The notes under the pieces were generated by a model. It was not told the DNA's origin, searched no databases, and saw only the letters and a program-made list of their open reading frames with translations. A program made the translations under genes and the position numbers. Positions 1 to 9,942 of a DNA stretch of 64,000 nucleotides are shown in pieces. This DNA comes from Lamellibrachia columna (Eukaryota; Annelida; Polychaeta; Sabellida; Siboglinidae). The stretch is taken from the NCBI GenBank assembly GCA_963662155.1, contig OY759262.1, positions 53,228,785 to 53,292,784 of the forward strand, in the 5' to 3' direction. The number at the start of each line of letters is the position of its first letter. The stretch's first letter is position 1.

Positions 1-88
1 GTAAACCGGCCTTAACACCAATGAGCAACACAATGAAATGGGCAGCTAGTACTTTCTATGCAAATGTAACCCTCTGTTTTTCATTCAG

Positions 89-176
89 GGAGTCTTCTGC
101 CCGCCTGGTCAAATATGTGATGCAAAGAAAGTGTTTTGCAAAAAGGCGCCATGTCCGGCTGTGACGCAATGTGTCG
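89..176 (+). CDS. Linker exon A (five cysteines, phase 0 to 1)
   Basis: A pyrimidine-rich acceptor ending TTCATTCAG at 88 and a GTGAGT donor at 177 bound an 88-bp exon. It reads in phase 0 as GVFCPPGQICDAKK followed by VFCKKAPCPAVTQCV, leaving one base (phase 1). The pattern C-x5-C-x6-C-x4-C-x5-C resembles the short 'CPPGQxC...PCP' modules that accompany Kunitz and antistasin domains in invertebrate secreted proteins. The same slot and phase recur at 35398-35485 and 37996-38080. By analogy with those copies, a Kunitz-antistasin exon may precede this one outside the window. Confidence 0.7.
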
Positions 177-1101
177 GTGAGTCGCAGTGATGTGAAAACA
201 GAATAGTTGTTCCCTTTAAATAAAAATAATAATAAAGAGCATTGTCGCTTTCAAACATCAAGTATGTAGGTTCAGCTGATGTAATTTCTATGTCATATCC
301 TGATATGTCTGTTTTAAAAGGATTACTAAGACAGATTGATAAAACAGAAAAACCCTCTATGTGTCTATATCTTATTTGGATCATGTTACAAGGCATAAAC
401 TATATATATTCTAATTTCCTGACTGCTCATATGTGTTTTAATAAACCACAATTTACAAATAAAATATGACCGTTATCTTTTTATGAATATCAATATTGCA
501 GTTCATCATGAAATGTAAACAATATATTCGAGTCGAAACATTCAAATTAAACATATATTGGTCAACTTATACGAAACAACTGTGGTTCATGAAACAGATT
601 TGTGCTGTCAATATGTTAGAACAGATATGATTTATGTTACATAACATGATTGTACGGTGATAACGATCATCAGACTATGTACTGTAAAACAATTAGACAA
701 CCAGGCGGTGTACGGCTGACAGTGTCGTATATATCGTCACAATCACCTGCAGTTCCAGACCCGACCTGCTGCGACGGTCGGCCGTACGACCACGTGAAAC
801 AAGTCTGCTGCCAGAGAAGACTGTATGACAGGGAAGACGACGTCGACTGTTGTGCCGTCGACTCCATATATCGCGTCAACCCGCCCTATAACGTCATCAA
901 AGAGATCTGCTGCCAAGGAGTCGCGCAGGAACGGCCCAACAACGCCGAGTGCTGCGCCGAGAAGGCCTTCGACGTCAAGCGCCAGTTCTGTTGCCAGGGC
1001 AACCTCTACAATCGTCACCCAGACGTCATATGTCCCGGATGCTGCGGAGGTCTGTATGCAAAATATACGCACAAATAGGTCTCAGTTTGTATGTTGTATG
1101 G

Positions 1102-1181
<80 letters not shown>

Positions 1182-1718
1182 CCATTGGAAGAAAGATCGT
1201 GGATCTGAAGAAAACAGCGTAATATTGGAAATGTAATTGAAATTAACAGGCTAAGTGATGAAGATTTATAATGCAACTCTGTAGTGTCGTTCTCCCTAGA
1301 TATCAATTGGAACTACCTAAACAAAACCCCGAAAATGCAGATGCATTTCACAAATATCAATCACGATTAAAACTCACTGAGCGGGCAAGCATGCAATATT
1401 CTTAATAAATGCTCTTGTCGATTTGTTCCTGTTTACCTAGTGTTTCACAGTGTGCCACTATAAACGTTGTGTTTGTCAGCCAAGCCGTACAGCACTATGG
1501 ATGAACTGTGCTGCGAAGGCGCCGTTGTCTGGAAGCCAAGGAACGGTGCGTGCTGCGGCAAGAAGGCGTACAACGAATTGGAGGAGATCTGCTGTGACGG
1601 AGTGATACAGAAACGACCGCCCAACGCCGAGTGCTGTGGCAAGAAGGCTTATGACTCCCGCAAGTTCGTCTGTTGCGGTGGCAAAGTGCAGGAGAGGCCA
1701 AACAACGCGTTCGGCTGA
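89..1718 (+). CDS. Galaxin-like secreted cysteine-rich gene, 3' part (exons 89-176, 753-1049, 1480-1718)
   Basis: Three exons join in frame (88 + 297 + 239 = 624 nt, 207 codons plus stop); the 5' end lies outside the window. The first exon is a five-cysteine linker module. The next two carry twelve double-cysteine (CC) motifs, spaced about 12-16 residues apart with short blocks such as RPNNAECC and KKAYDSRK between them. This is the hallmark of galaxins, secreted matrix proteins first described from coral skeletons and also reported in other animals. A role in an extracellular or biomineral matrix is known for the family and only inferred here. Introns are 576 and 430 bp. The linker exon is the same type as those in the Kunitz/WAP gene at 26.9-38.7 kb, so the two genes appear related by exon shuffling or local duplication. 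A join to that gene across 33 kb cannot be excluded, but the in-frame stop at 1716-1718 argues for a separate gene. Confidence 0.72.
753..1049 (+). CDS. Galaxin repeat exon 1 (seven CC motifs, phase 1-1)
   Basis: The acceptor CACCTGCAG ends at 752 and the donor GAG|GTCTGT starts at 1050. The split codon joins exactly to linker exon A (G + TT gives Val). The 99 residues hold TCC, VCC, DCC, ICC, ECC, FCC and GCC, in the alternating galaxin order. The open frame runs upstream to an ATG at 650, but that stretch has no domain character and lies before the acceptor, so it is read as intron. The symmetric 1-1 phase allows duplication of this exon without a frameshift. Confidence 0.7.
1104..1178. repeat. 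(TA)n microsatellite in galaxin intron
   Basis: About 75 bp of perfect TA lies in the intron between the two galaxin exons. The IYIY reading frames through it are artefacts. Confidence 0.95.
1480..1718 (+). CDS. Galaxin repeat exon 2 with stop codon
   Basis: The acceptor GTTTGTCAG ends at 1479, and two bases complete the phase-1 codon (G + CC gives Ala). The exon reads AKPYSTMDELCCEG and continues through GACC, EICC, AECC and FVCC to RPNNAFG and TGA at 1716-1718. The motif RPNNA matches the block before ECC in the previous exon, so the stop replaces an expected CC repeat. It may be a true C-terminus or a truncation. A weaker alternative is a phase-1 donor at 1678 (TGCG|GTGGCA), which would continue the protein. 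A possible poly(A) signal lies about 200 bp downstream. Confidence 0.62.
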
Positions 1719-1919
1719 TTCCTTTCACGCCACAAATGTTTAATTCTCACAGTCTGATATTAAACTTTAGTTTATGCTATCATACGCCTCTTCTACAGCA
1801 TGACGACAAAGCCTTTTGTTAACTAGGCTACATCAGTAAACCGACTAGTGACCGCTATGCACTTGCTAATATTTATAATAATGTTTGTATGACTTGTTTC
1901 CAGCTTTCTTCTAAAAACA

Positions 1920-1925
1920 AATAAA
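1920..1925 (+). other. Candidate poly(A) signal for the galaxin gene
   Basis: AATAAA lies 202 bp after the galaxin stop codon. It is plausible by distance only, because the hexamer is common in AT-rich DNA. Confidence 0.35.
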
Positions 1926-3179
1926 GTTGATCAGCATGGTGTGTTTCTTGCAATGTTATCAGATGTGTCACCTTATTTCGGTGTGTTATCGTAGTCACTC
2001 TGAAATGGTCAAATAAACCCAATAGCCCTGTCATTAGAGCACCAACCTGACACTTACGCCTCCAGTAAAAGACCAACCGCTTGTTTGCATTAGGTTCTTT
2101 AAAGTTAACAAATAGTGTGTCTCCAATTTTAATGGTCCGCCCCTTCATTCATAAAACGTGTGCGGTCAGTAGGAATTACCAGGACACGATTTATGGTCTT
2201 ACTTGTGTACCGTTTACTACGGGTCATATTTGTTAAAAGATCAATTGTGCTTTAGAATCTCAGTTTTCTTGCAACTTGCAGCGCACATTTATCGTTTTAT
2301 TCGTTTTATTTTATAGTCGTAAGATTTCGACAATGCTAAGCTACACCCCGGTCACGGTGGTCTTAGAAATGTTCGCAAAGCGGCGCAGCCGGGTTCTCGG
2401 CTGACGTCAGAAATTCGCCTCTATGTACTGAACACCTGCACATCATTATCATAGCGAGCGTGATTAATGTGATATACTTCAGAGTACAGAAAGACACCTT
2501 GGTAGTTAAACAGAATGTCTCTACATGTATTGCCCTCGTATAACACAGGAAAGCTATATATGGCTGCATAAATCGTCTTGCCTGCTTTCTCTCGTTGTAG
2601 CGTAGGATAAAACGACGATTTACTGTGGTAATCTGAATCATGTTGGGATATGCCCCCCACCCCCAATAATTCATAACACCTGAATGCAAACATTCAACTG
2701 AATGCGTGATGTGCACTAGTTGGCACAGTGAAGAACCAAACTGAATCAATTGCCTTCAGCTTCAGACGAAGATATATAGAGGGTGCGCAGACTGCGTAGC
2801 TCTGACGAGTGCCGATTGTGGCTCAGGCCATCAGCTGTGGGCAAATATACGGACGCACACGGAGTAAGAGGACATATCACCTGTGAGTGCCCCCCACGGC
2901 CGCGGGGGGCACACACCAGAGTGATACGTCTGCGTAGAATGAGTACCGTGTCGGTAGTCGTCTGAAGAAGATTGCTGATAGCAGTTCAAACGTCACGGGA
3001 AGAGAAAGGTAAACTGACTGTTAAATAAGTAAAAATATTACTCATTTGAACCATCCAGTCTGATGAACATCTTCACTCAAAGAAACTATCAATTAGAAGC
3101 TGTACAGCAAAAACGTAAATATAAACACCACCTGAACAGTACTTATGGCAGAGATCAGGATATAGGCACGTTAGCTGAA
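1926..3179. other. Intergenic, no gene recognised
   Basis: No coding feature is convincing. A GC-rich palindromic patch occurs at 2890-2912 (CCCCCCACGGCCGCGGGGGG). The stretch 2960-3010 resembles the untranslated end of a retroelement but is too short to assign. Confidence 0.4.
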
Positions 3180-3365
3180 AGATGACGTGGCAGCTGGGCT
3201 AGATGGCATCCCCGCTGAAATACTCAAAGCAGGTGGGAAACCACAGCACTAAAGAACATAATCGGTTATGTTTCGGAAAGCAGTGAATATCCAGGTGAAT
3301 TGGTTCAATGCGAGATTAGTTTATACGCTTCCAAAAGTGCCGGAGAGTGTAGAAACATCGTAGAA
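3180..3365 (+). pseudogene. LINE reverse-transcriptase fragment
   Basis: The plus strand reads DDVAAGLDGIPAEILKAGG, the conserved N-terminal RT block seen as GxDGIPAE in non-LTR elements. After one stop codon it continues FRKAVNIQVNWFNARLVYTLPK. Stops and missing flanking domains mark it as a dead fragment of about 60 codons. Confidence 0.7.
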
Positions 3366-3417
3366 TTTGTTATGATAGCATAGCATAAGTTGAATGTTCA
3401 AGCGGCACCTGTTACAA

Positions 3418-3530
3418 CCAGTAATGTAATAATGGAACGGTAATGTAATAATGGAACGGTAATGTAATAATCGACCGGTAATGTAATAATCGACCGGTAA
3501 TGTAATAAATCGACCGGTAATGTAATAAAA
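3418..3530. repeat. 19-bp tandem repeat, about 6 copies
   Basis: The unit TAATGTAATAATGGAACGG and its variant with TCGACCGG are repeated head to tail, running directly into a GAT-rich tract. Confidence 0.85.
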
Positions 3531-3740
3531 ATGATGATGATAATCATTATGATAATGATGATAAATAAGGTGATGATGAGGTTGATAAATGATTATGATG
3601 ACAATTAAGGCGTCATCTTAGTGACGATGATAATGATGTTGAAGATTATGACGATGGTGATGATAATAATGATGATGATGATGATGATGATAATGATAAA
3701 ATAATAATAATGATAACGTCGGTGATGATGAGGGTGATGA
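3531..3740. repeat. Imperfect (GAT)n tract
   Basis: GAT/AAT-rich simple sequence. A second tract at 3935-4078 reads GATGATGAT and then its complement CATCATCATCC, so it can fold on itself. Confidence 0.85.
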
Positions 3741-3936
3741 GTGGTTTACTGACCACCCTTCCTTACTACTCTGCCTGATTCGGTCCTATTGTTTGCCAGC
3801 ATGTAGTTACTGCTGTGCGTTACCTGGGAGGTTGTATGAACGGCATTCCACATGTCCTCCCAGAAAACATGCGGCTCACTCGTTCTGAGATTCCTATGTT
3901 AATCATAAGATGAACACAATTAAGCGGTCTTAGTGA

Positions 3937-3969
<33 letters not shown>

Positions 3970-4702
3970 CAATGAGGGTGATCATCATTACGATTATGAG
4001 GACGAAGACAATGACATCCTCAGCCTTGTCATCATGCTCCTCCTCCTCATCGTCATCATCATCCTCATGTTCACTCTTATAATGGCTAGCCATGCTGACA
4101 CCCACTCGACGTTCGCAAACGTATGATTAACACAGGAATCTCAGAACGAGTGAGCCGCATGTTTTCTGGGAGGACATGTGGAATGCCGTTCATACAACCT
4201 CCCAGGTAACGCACAACAGTAACTACATGTTGGCAAACATTAGGACCGAGTCAGACAGAGTGGTAAGGAAGAAGGGGAGGTCATTAAAAAGGGTCACGGG
4301 AATACCTGTTCATCATTTGATCAAATTAAGGGGTCATCTCAAAAAACTTGGGGGAATTCTCAAAATGCAATTTGAGATTATATTAGAAATTAAAGGTTAA
4401 TCACAAAAATAATAAACTCGGGGATCAGCTTAAACAATTAAGGGGTTATCTCTTTTTTTAAGCATTTTAATGATCCCTTAAATAATTGTTTGAGATGATC
4501 CCTTAATTGAGTGTACATTACCTCTTTCATTTGTTGAGGTGGCCCTTTTTACTGACCCCCCTTCCTTACTAGTCTGCCTGATTCGGTCCTATTGTTTGCC
4601 AACATGTAGTTGCTGCAGTGCGTTACCTGGGAGGTTATATGAGCGGCATTCCATATGTCCTCCCAGAAAACATGCGGCTCACTCGTTCTGAGATTCCGTT
4701 GT
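3741..4702. repeat. Three copies of a ~165-bp repeat (3741-3910 plus, 4105-4275 minus, 4548-4702 plus)
   Basis: The shared sequence includes CTGCCTGATTCGGTCCTATT, GTTACCTGGGAGGTT and CATGCGGCTCACTCG. Copy 2 is inverted relative to copies 1 and 3, giving a hairpin with a loop of about 195 bp between copies 1 and 2 and another between 2 and 3. The segment 4300-4545 also contains opposed AAGGGGTCATCTCAAA-like stretches. No coding capacity is seen, so this is probably a non-autonomous element family. Confidence 0.75.
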
Positions 4703-4770
4703 ACTACACCAATAATAAGTAAGATTTATGTCGGTCATTCTTTATTGGTAACGTTTAGAAAACATAGAAA

Positions 4771-5555
4771 CACCCTGTTCGTGTCGGTTGTTAGTTCGTA
4801 CATCCTGTTCGTGTCGGTTGTTAGTTCGTACATCCTGTTCATGTCGGTTGTTAGTTCGTACATCCTGTTAATGTCGGTTGTTAGTTCGTACATCCTGTTC
4901 ATGTCGGTTGTTAGTTCGTACATCCTGTTCGTGTCGGTTGTTAGTTCGTACATCATGTTCGTGTCGGTTGTTAGTTCGTACATCCTGTTCATGTCGGTTG
5001 TTAGTTCGTACATCCTGTTCGTGTCGGTTGTTAGTTCGTACATCCTGTTCGTGTCGGTTGTTAGTTCGTACATCCTGTTCGTGTCGGTTGTTAGTTCGTA
5101 CATCCTGTTCATATCGGTTGTTAGTTCGTACATCCTGTTAATGTCGGTTGTTAGTTCGTACATCCTGTTCATGTCGGTTGTTAGTTCGTACATCCTGTTC
5201 ATGTGGGTTGTTAGTTCGTACATCCTGTTCATGTGGGTTGTTAGTTCGTACATCCTGTTCATGTCGGTTGTTAGTTCGTACATCCTGTTCGTGTCGGTTG
5301 TTAGTTCGTACATCCTGTTCGTGTCGGTTGTTAGTTCGTACATCCTGTTCGTGTCGGTTGTTAGTTCGTACATCCTGTTCATGTCGGTTGTTAGTTCGTA
5401 CATCCTGTTACTGGCGGTTGTTAGTTCGTACATCCTGTTCGTGTCGGTTGTTAATTCGTACATCCTGTTCGTGTCGGTTGTTAGTTCGTACATCATGTTC
5501 CTGTCGGTTGTTAGTTCGTACATCCTGTTCGTGTCGGTTGTTAGTTCGTACATCC
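4771..5555. repeat. 30-bp minisatellite, about 26 copies
   Basis: Units with core TGTCGGTTGTTAGTTCGTAC recur with exact 30-bp spacing. Variation is concentrated at one GTG/ATG/TTA triplet. Because 30 is divisible by three and the unit lacks stops in several frames, long open frames appear on both strands. They have no start context, domain or codon signature and are not genes. Confidence 0.97.
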
Positions 5556-6143
5556 GACGCGGCTACTTCCCTAAAACTAAAACCCCAACCATACCTGGAC
5601 GTACAGTACGTGCGTGCGTGCCACTGCAAACAGTATTGTGATCACACACACCCTAACGTGTAATATTATGCATAGATGCATATTACGGATGTAGCAAATT
5701 ATAATCGTTTGTCATTTTCTTCGCAATGGAGTCAGTTGTTAAGATTGTGAATACAGATTTGTTATTCTTAAGTAAGTCCCTCCGTCGTTATGACAAACAA
5801 ACACGTTAATTCTCAATTTGTTTATTACAAACAGCCCATTATAGGAAAACGCAAAGGTTTTGCTATAACAGGTCCCACATTTACCCTGTGTGTGGGAACT
5901 TTTACTTCCCCTGGCATGCTAGATATAGAAGGGACCTGTGGTGCGTATTCCGAAAGACACAAACAAAATGGAGTGAACGAAACGAGGAGCATTGCAGAAG
6001 GTAGCCGATAGAGGGCTCCACTTAACACGTGCGTTTTTCGACTGAATCCAAAACGAATTCGACTGCTATTTTTTGTGTGACGTGTATTTTGGCTACAAAA
6101 TACCACAAAAGAAATTGAGAGCTTGTGAGAATACTTAAGCATG
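5556..6143. other. No gene recognised
   Basis: AT-rich sequence between the 30-bp array and an inverted-repeat element. No domain is visible on either strand. Confidence 0.4.
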
Positions 6144-6448
6144 CCCGGTGTCGGGCTAAAATGTATCCGCCCTCAAATAGTATCTGCTTGGTGTATCTGC
6201 GCATTGAAACATGAGCGTTGCTAGTTATAGAGGATATAAATTTATACATAATTAATAATTAGCTGCACCAACGTGTGTGCTTTGGGAAAATACTTCACAA
6301 CAAATAATTCCGCTTTATATTTTACTTTTTTTATTAATTTTTTTATTAATTTTATTAATAAATTGATGTCAACTACCGGCTCGCGCAGGCGCATATACAC
6401 CAAGTCGATACTATTTGAGGGCGGCTAAATTTTAGCACGACACCGGCA
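6144..6448. mobile_element. MITE-like element with ~57-bp terminal inverted repeats
   Basis: The left end (6144-6201, beginning GCCCGGTGTCGGGCTAAAAT) is nearly the reverse complement of the right end (6389-6448, ending TTTTAGCACGACACCGGCAC). Both contain CCGCCCTCAAATAGTATC and CTTGGTGTAT. The ~190-bp core is AT-rich and non-coding. Target-site duplication is not clear. Confidence 0.8.
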
Positions 6449-6614
6449 CACATTGACAATGTTGTGTCCCGCAGTGTAGTCAAAGAACGTAACTATCAAG
6501 AAAACTTACTCCTGTGTTGTGTAACATTTTTGGAATAGCGCCATCCGGTGTCGAATGATTACGATGATCTTTGACGAGACCATGAGCATTGTGACGTCAC
6601 CGTATTGCCTTACC

Positions 6615-6776
6615 GAATCGCCTAGCGGTCCGAACCAAACAACGTGAATCCGTCCTTCGGGAAACAATCAGTGTGTAACGCCACGCAGTGTCGGGTGTTT
6701 TACATGACCTTTGACCACACTGATTGTTTCCTAAAGAACGGATTCACGTTGTTTGGTTCGGACCGCTAGGTGATTC
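6615..6776. mobile_element. Fold-back element: 61-bp inverted arms, 40-bp loop
   Basis: The arms at 6615-6675 and 6716-6776 are reverse complements with only about four mismatches. They share GTCCGAACCAAACAACGTGA on opposite strands. A transcript would fold into a long hairpin. Just outside and inside the left arm, two related sequences with TGTCG..TGA(T/C)CTTTGAC (6550-6580, 6690-6715) form a direct repeat. Confidence 0.85.
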
Positions 6777-7559
6777 AACATTTTAGTCATGGTCTATGAG
6801 GATTCATTGGTATTTGTTATGCATATAAGCACAGTTTTTTGTAATGATTTGGACTTCATAACTTATAATAATTTATACAAACAATCACTAAGAAACTTTC
6901 CTATTTCGTGGCGGGGATGAAGAATACATAACAGTAGCGATTACATTTAATTCTGGTCGCTAAGAGTACGAATCAACCAAAAGTATGTTATTCCCGTTAT
7001 TTAACCGCAAAAAAGTTGCTTAATCAATAAAACAATTTATAGTCTCATTTCAAATTTATTTTACAACAAAATCAACTGTTGTATGTAGTTTTTGTGAAAT
7101 CATCAGACAAACTATTAAATTAGTTAATGCTTGTTCAAGCATTAACTGAAGTGAAAATCGAAATGCTAATAAATCACGATTTTCTTCCTTGGTGAAATTT
7201 CGTGACTTTGATCGGTGAGAGGATGAAGGTCACGTCAACGATCTGCACTGACACACACAGTATTTACCATTTTGGATATCCGCTATTTTGATCTTTACTA
7301 GATCTAACGACTAAAGTCAATTGTTTCGATGATTTGAACAAAAGTAGGCATTTATTTATTAAACAGACTGTGCACATTACTTAAGCTAGTCAAACACTAC
7401 ACATCTGGACATAAGTGAACTGGATTCGCGATGGGATGAACCATTTGAGGACGCAGCTTTAACACTTGAGCATACTTTCACTTCCTACATTCACCAATAT
7501 ATTTCATGAAGCATTTGACGGATATTACGTTAATCAGAATAATCACTGAAAACACGCAA
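6777..7559. other. No gene recognised
   Basis: AT-rich sequence without recognisable coding or repeat structure, upstream of a LINE remnant on the other strand. Confidence 0.4.
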
Positions 7560-8799
7560 AGCGTTCCAAGTAGAAGTATAAGCTGAACAGAACAGGACCA
7601 AGGACGGATCCTTGCGGCACTCCAAATGCAAGGTGTTGTGGGCAAGATAATGTGCCAGATATGTTAATACTTTGATATATGTCTGAAAAATATGATTTGA
7701 ACCACCGACGAGCTGGGACAGAAATGCTAAAATATATATGGAAGCGTTGTAAAACGATTAAATGAACAATTGTATCGAAAGCAGCTGAGAGATCAATTAA
7801 AGTAAGTGCTGTGACTTTGCCATTGTCCATGTTATCAACTATATCGTTGTGTATCTTGAGAAGAGCTGTTTCGGTAGAGTGGAATTGTTTATATGTAGAC
7901 TCTAGATCATTTGATAAGTGATGGTTGTAAATATGTTCATGAAGGCCATTAGCAACCACTTTTTCCAATATTTTTGATAGAAAACTGAGATTATAGATAG
8001 GACGATAATTATTTAGGTAATTTTTGCACAAAGTTTGTTTTTTAATAAGAGGATTTACACGCGCCTATTTGAAATCCTGTGGAACAACTCCAATCTGCAT
8101 TGAAAGGTTCATGATAGTAGTAATGGGAAAGATGAGTTGATCGATACAGCTTTTAATAGAAGTGTTGGAAATGGGTCAAGATCACACGATTTGTTAGGAT
8201 ATTTAATAATAATGAGAACTTCATTAGTAGTTGCAGGTGTGAAACTCTGTAGTGTTTTTTTTTTCAGAAAGTGGTGGTTCAGGGAAATCATAATCATTTT
8301 CATTAATGAAAAATGTGATCGAATACGAGCAATCTTATTTGTAAAGTATTTTGAAAAAGAACTACACAATGTATCCAATAAAAAATGTTCAGGCAGTGCT
8401 TTTAATTTATGCCGAAGTAGAATTGACAATGTCTAAGACTGATTTTTCTATTTGACCTGTACATCCAGTTTTGAGTATACCTTCTATTCTGAGAATATAT
8501 CTTCTAGAATACTGTTCCTTGTTGGCATTGGCTTGTTCTAACAAGATAACTGTAGTTTCAAGTTCTTTTATTTTTTCGTCCTTCTCGTTCACAGTTTAAT
8601 TTAATTGTTCAGTCTTTGCTGTTAAGTAGTCTATCTTGTCAGCAATCTCCTGCGGGAACAAAGCCGCTTTCAGTTGATTTATAATAATGAGGATTTCAAT
8701 TAAGGTGAATTTTAGTAATTCAGTATCAATTCGATGTTTCTTTGGCGGTATACGTTCTTGGAGCGTAGGAGATAACCCCTCACGGACAAAACTTCTCAC
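7560..8799 (-). pseudogene. Non-LTR retrotransposon remnant (ORF1 and partial RT)
   Basis: Reading from 8799 downward there is an ORF1-like piece with a coiled coil (MNEKDEKIKELETTVILLEQ) ending in EQYSRRYILRIEGI, as in L1-type ORF1 proteins. Then, with the endonuclease missing, comes an RT segment: NNYRPIYNLSFLSKILEKVV, TALTLIDLSAAFDTI and FGVPQGSVLGPVLF. The frame ends in FSLYF before the catalytic YxDD box. Several frameshifts and stops interrupt it. An internal deletion between ORF1 and RT makes it non-functional. Confidence 0.85.
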
Positions 8800-8839
8800 G
8801 GACAGAATATTGTCAGGGGTTTTGTCCGTGAAGGGTTAT
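8772..8839. repeat. 21-bp palindromic arms
   Basis: ATAACCCCTCACGGACAAAA and TTTTGTCCGTGAAGGGTTAT face each other across 26 bp that also contain CTCACGGACAG. It lies at the 5' edge of the LINE remnant. Confidence 0.8.
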
Positions 8840-8843
8840 GTTG

Positions 8844-8974
8844 GTACCCCAATTTCTTGTGTGACTGAATTTATATCCGTACCCCTGTTTCTTGTGTGAC
8901 TGAATTTATGACCGTACCCGATTTCGTGTGTGACTGAATTTATGTCCGTACCACGATTTCTTGTGTGACTGAAT
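8844..8974. repeat. 35-bp tandem repeat, 4 copies
   Basis: Each copy contains TTGTGTGACTGAATTTAT preceded by a variable CCGTACC stretch. Confidence 0.85.
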
Positions 8975-9171
8975 GCTTCTTGAACATATGTTGTATGTGA
9001 GCATTCACCCGAGCAGCAACATACCTTTTTTGTCTAACTTATATGTTCATTTAGTCATGTCATCACACTCTCTATTCCTTAGCAAAACAGACCTCGCTCA
9101 AATAAAGAACATGCAACGTCCAATTTCGTTTCAAATCACTTATTCTTCCTCGGTCGAAACGAAGCACGTCA

Positions 9172-9231
9172 GCACACAGTGGCCGTCTTGTTTCAATGTT
9201 ACTACACAGTGGCCGTCTTGTTTCAATGTTG
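9172..9231. repeat. 30-bp tandem duplication
   Basis: Two adjacent copies of ACACAGTGGCCGTCTTGTTT plus CAATGTT. Confidence 0.9.
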
Positions 9232-9244
9232 CCTCATTTATTAT

Positions 9245-9940
9245 TGCTCGACGAAACTGACAATTTTATATGGTGGGAAATGGCAATTTATATAATTTTT
9301 TGATGGTGCCCCACATTTTCTAAAATTACAAATTATATATGTGAAATACATGTTTCTGAAGACGTCTCTATAATTCATTATGTGGTAAGCAAACTGACAA
9401 CGGCATTTATGGTTATGCATATTAATAACGTTATACGTAATCACTTTTTCGCAAGTCTGCGTCTCGTGTAATTAAATAAAGAACACTAATAAATCAGACT
9501 AAGTTGGCTATTCTAAGCAGACGTGGAGCCTCAGCTAGTTTCTGTAGATATCTGTAATAACTAAAATACCAAATTAATAATATGCATGTGATGCCGAAGT
9601 GCCCTATAGCTAGAACAAAAACCTTAGGTTGGTTACACTCTAGGGGCATACATAAAATCATACAGATAAACCACATGTTGCAACACATGACAAAGTGGAC
9701 TAACCGCATGTACATCTATGCAAAAACAGAAAGGCGGGGGTACATTAATCCCCCAACTCCCACCCAACCACTATCACGTTTGCCCTGGCTTTGACTTGCG
9801 GATTTTTCCTTTGTCGGATCCGACGCGTGATCAAAGGCTACAACGTCCAGGCCAACACAAACGGTGAATGTCTACTACGGGTCATCACTGTATACTTTTT
9901 ATCAATTCGGTATGATGTTACAAATTAATATATTAATTAG
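9245..9940. other. No gene recognised
   Basis: AT-rich sequence with short open frames that have no domain character. Confidence 0.4.
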
Positions 9941-9942
9941 TT

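Noticed and set aside
650..752. ATG at 650 as the start of a galaxin gene
   Set aside because: The segment before 753 has no galaxin or signal-peptide character, and a good acceptor at 752 joins in phase to exon 89-176.
4771..5555. CRISPR-like regular repeats
   Set aside because: Units are contiguous without unique spacers, there are no cas genes, and the window is animal DNA. The same applies to the 24-, 35-, 41-, 60- and 62-bp arrays.
4655..5641. 328- and 272-codon open frames through the 30-bp array
   Set aside because: Open on both strands and in several frames only because the 30-bp unit lacks stops. No initiation context, splice sites or domain.
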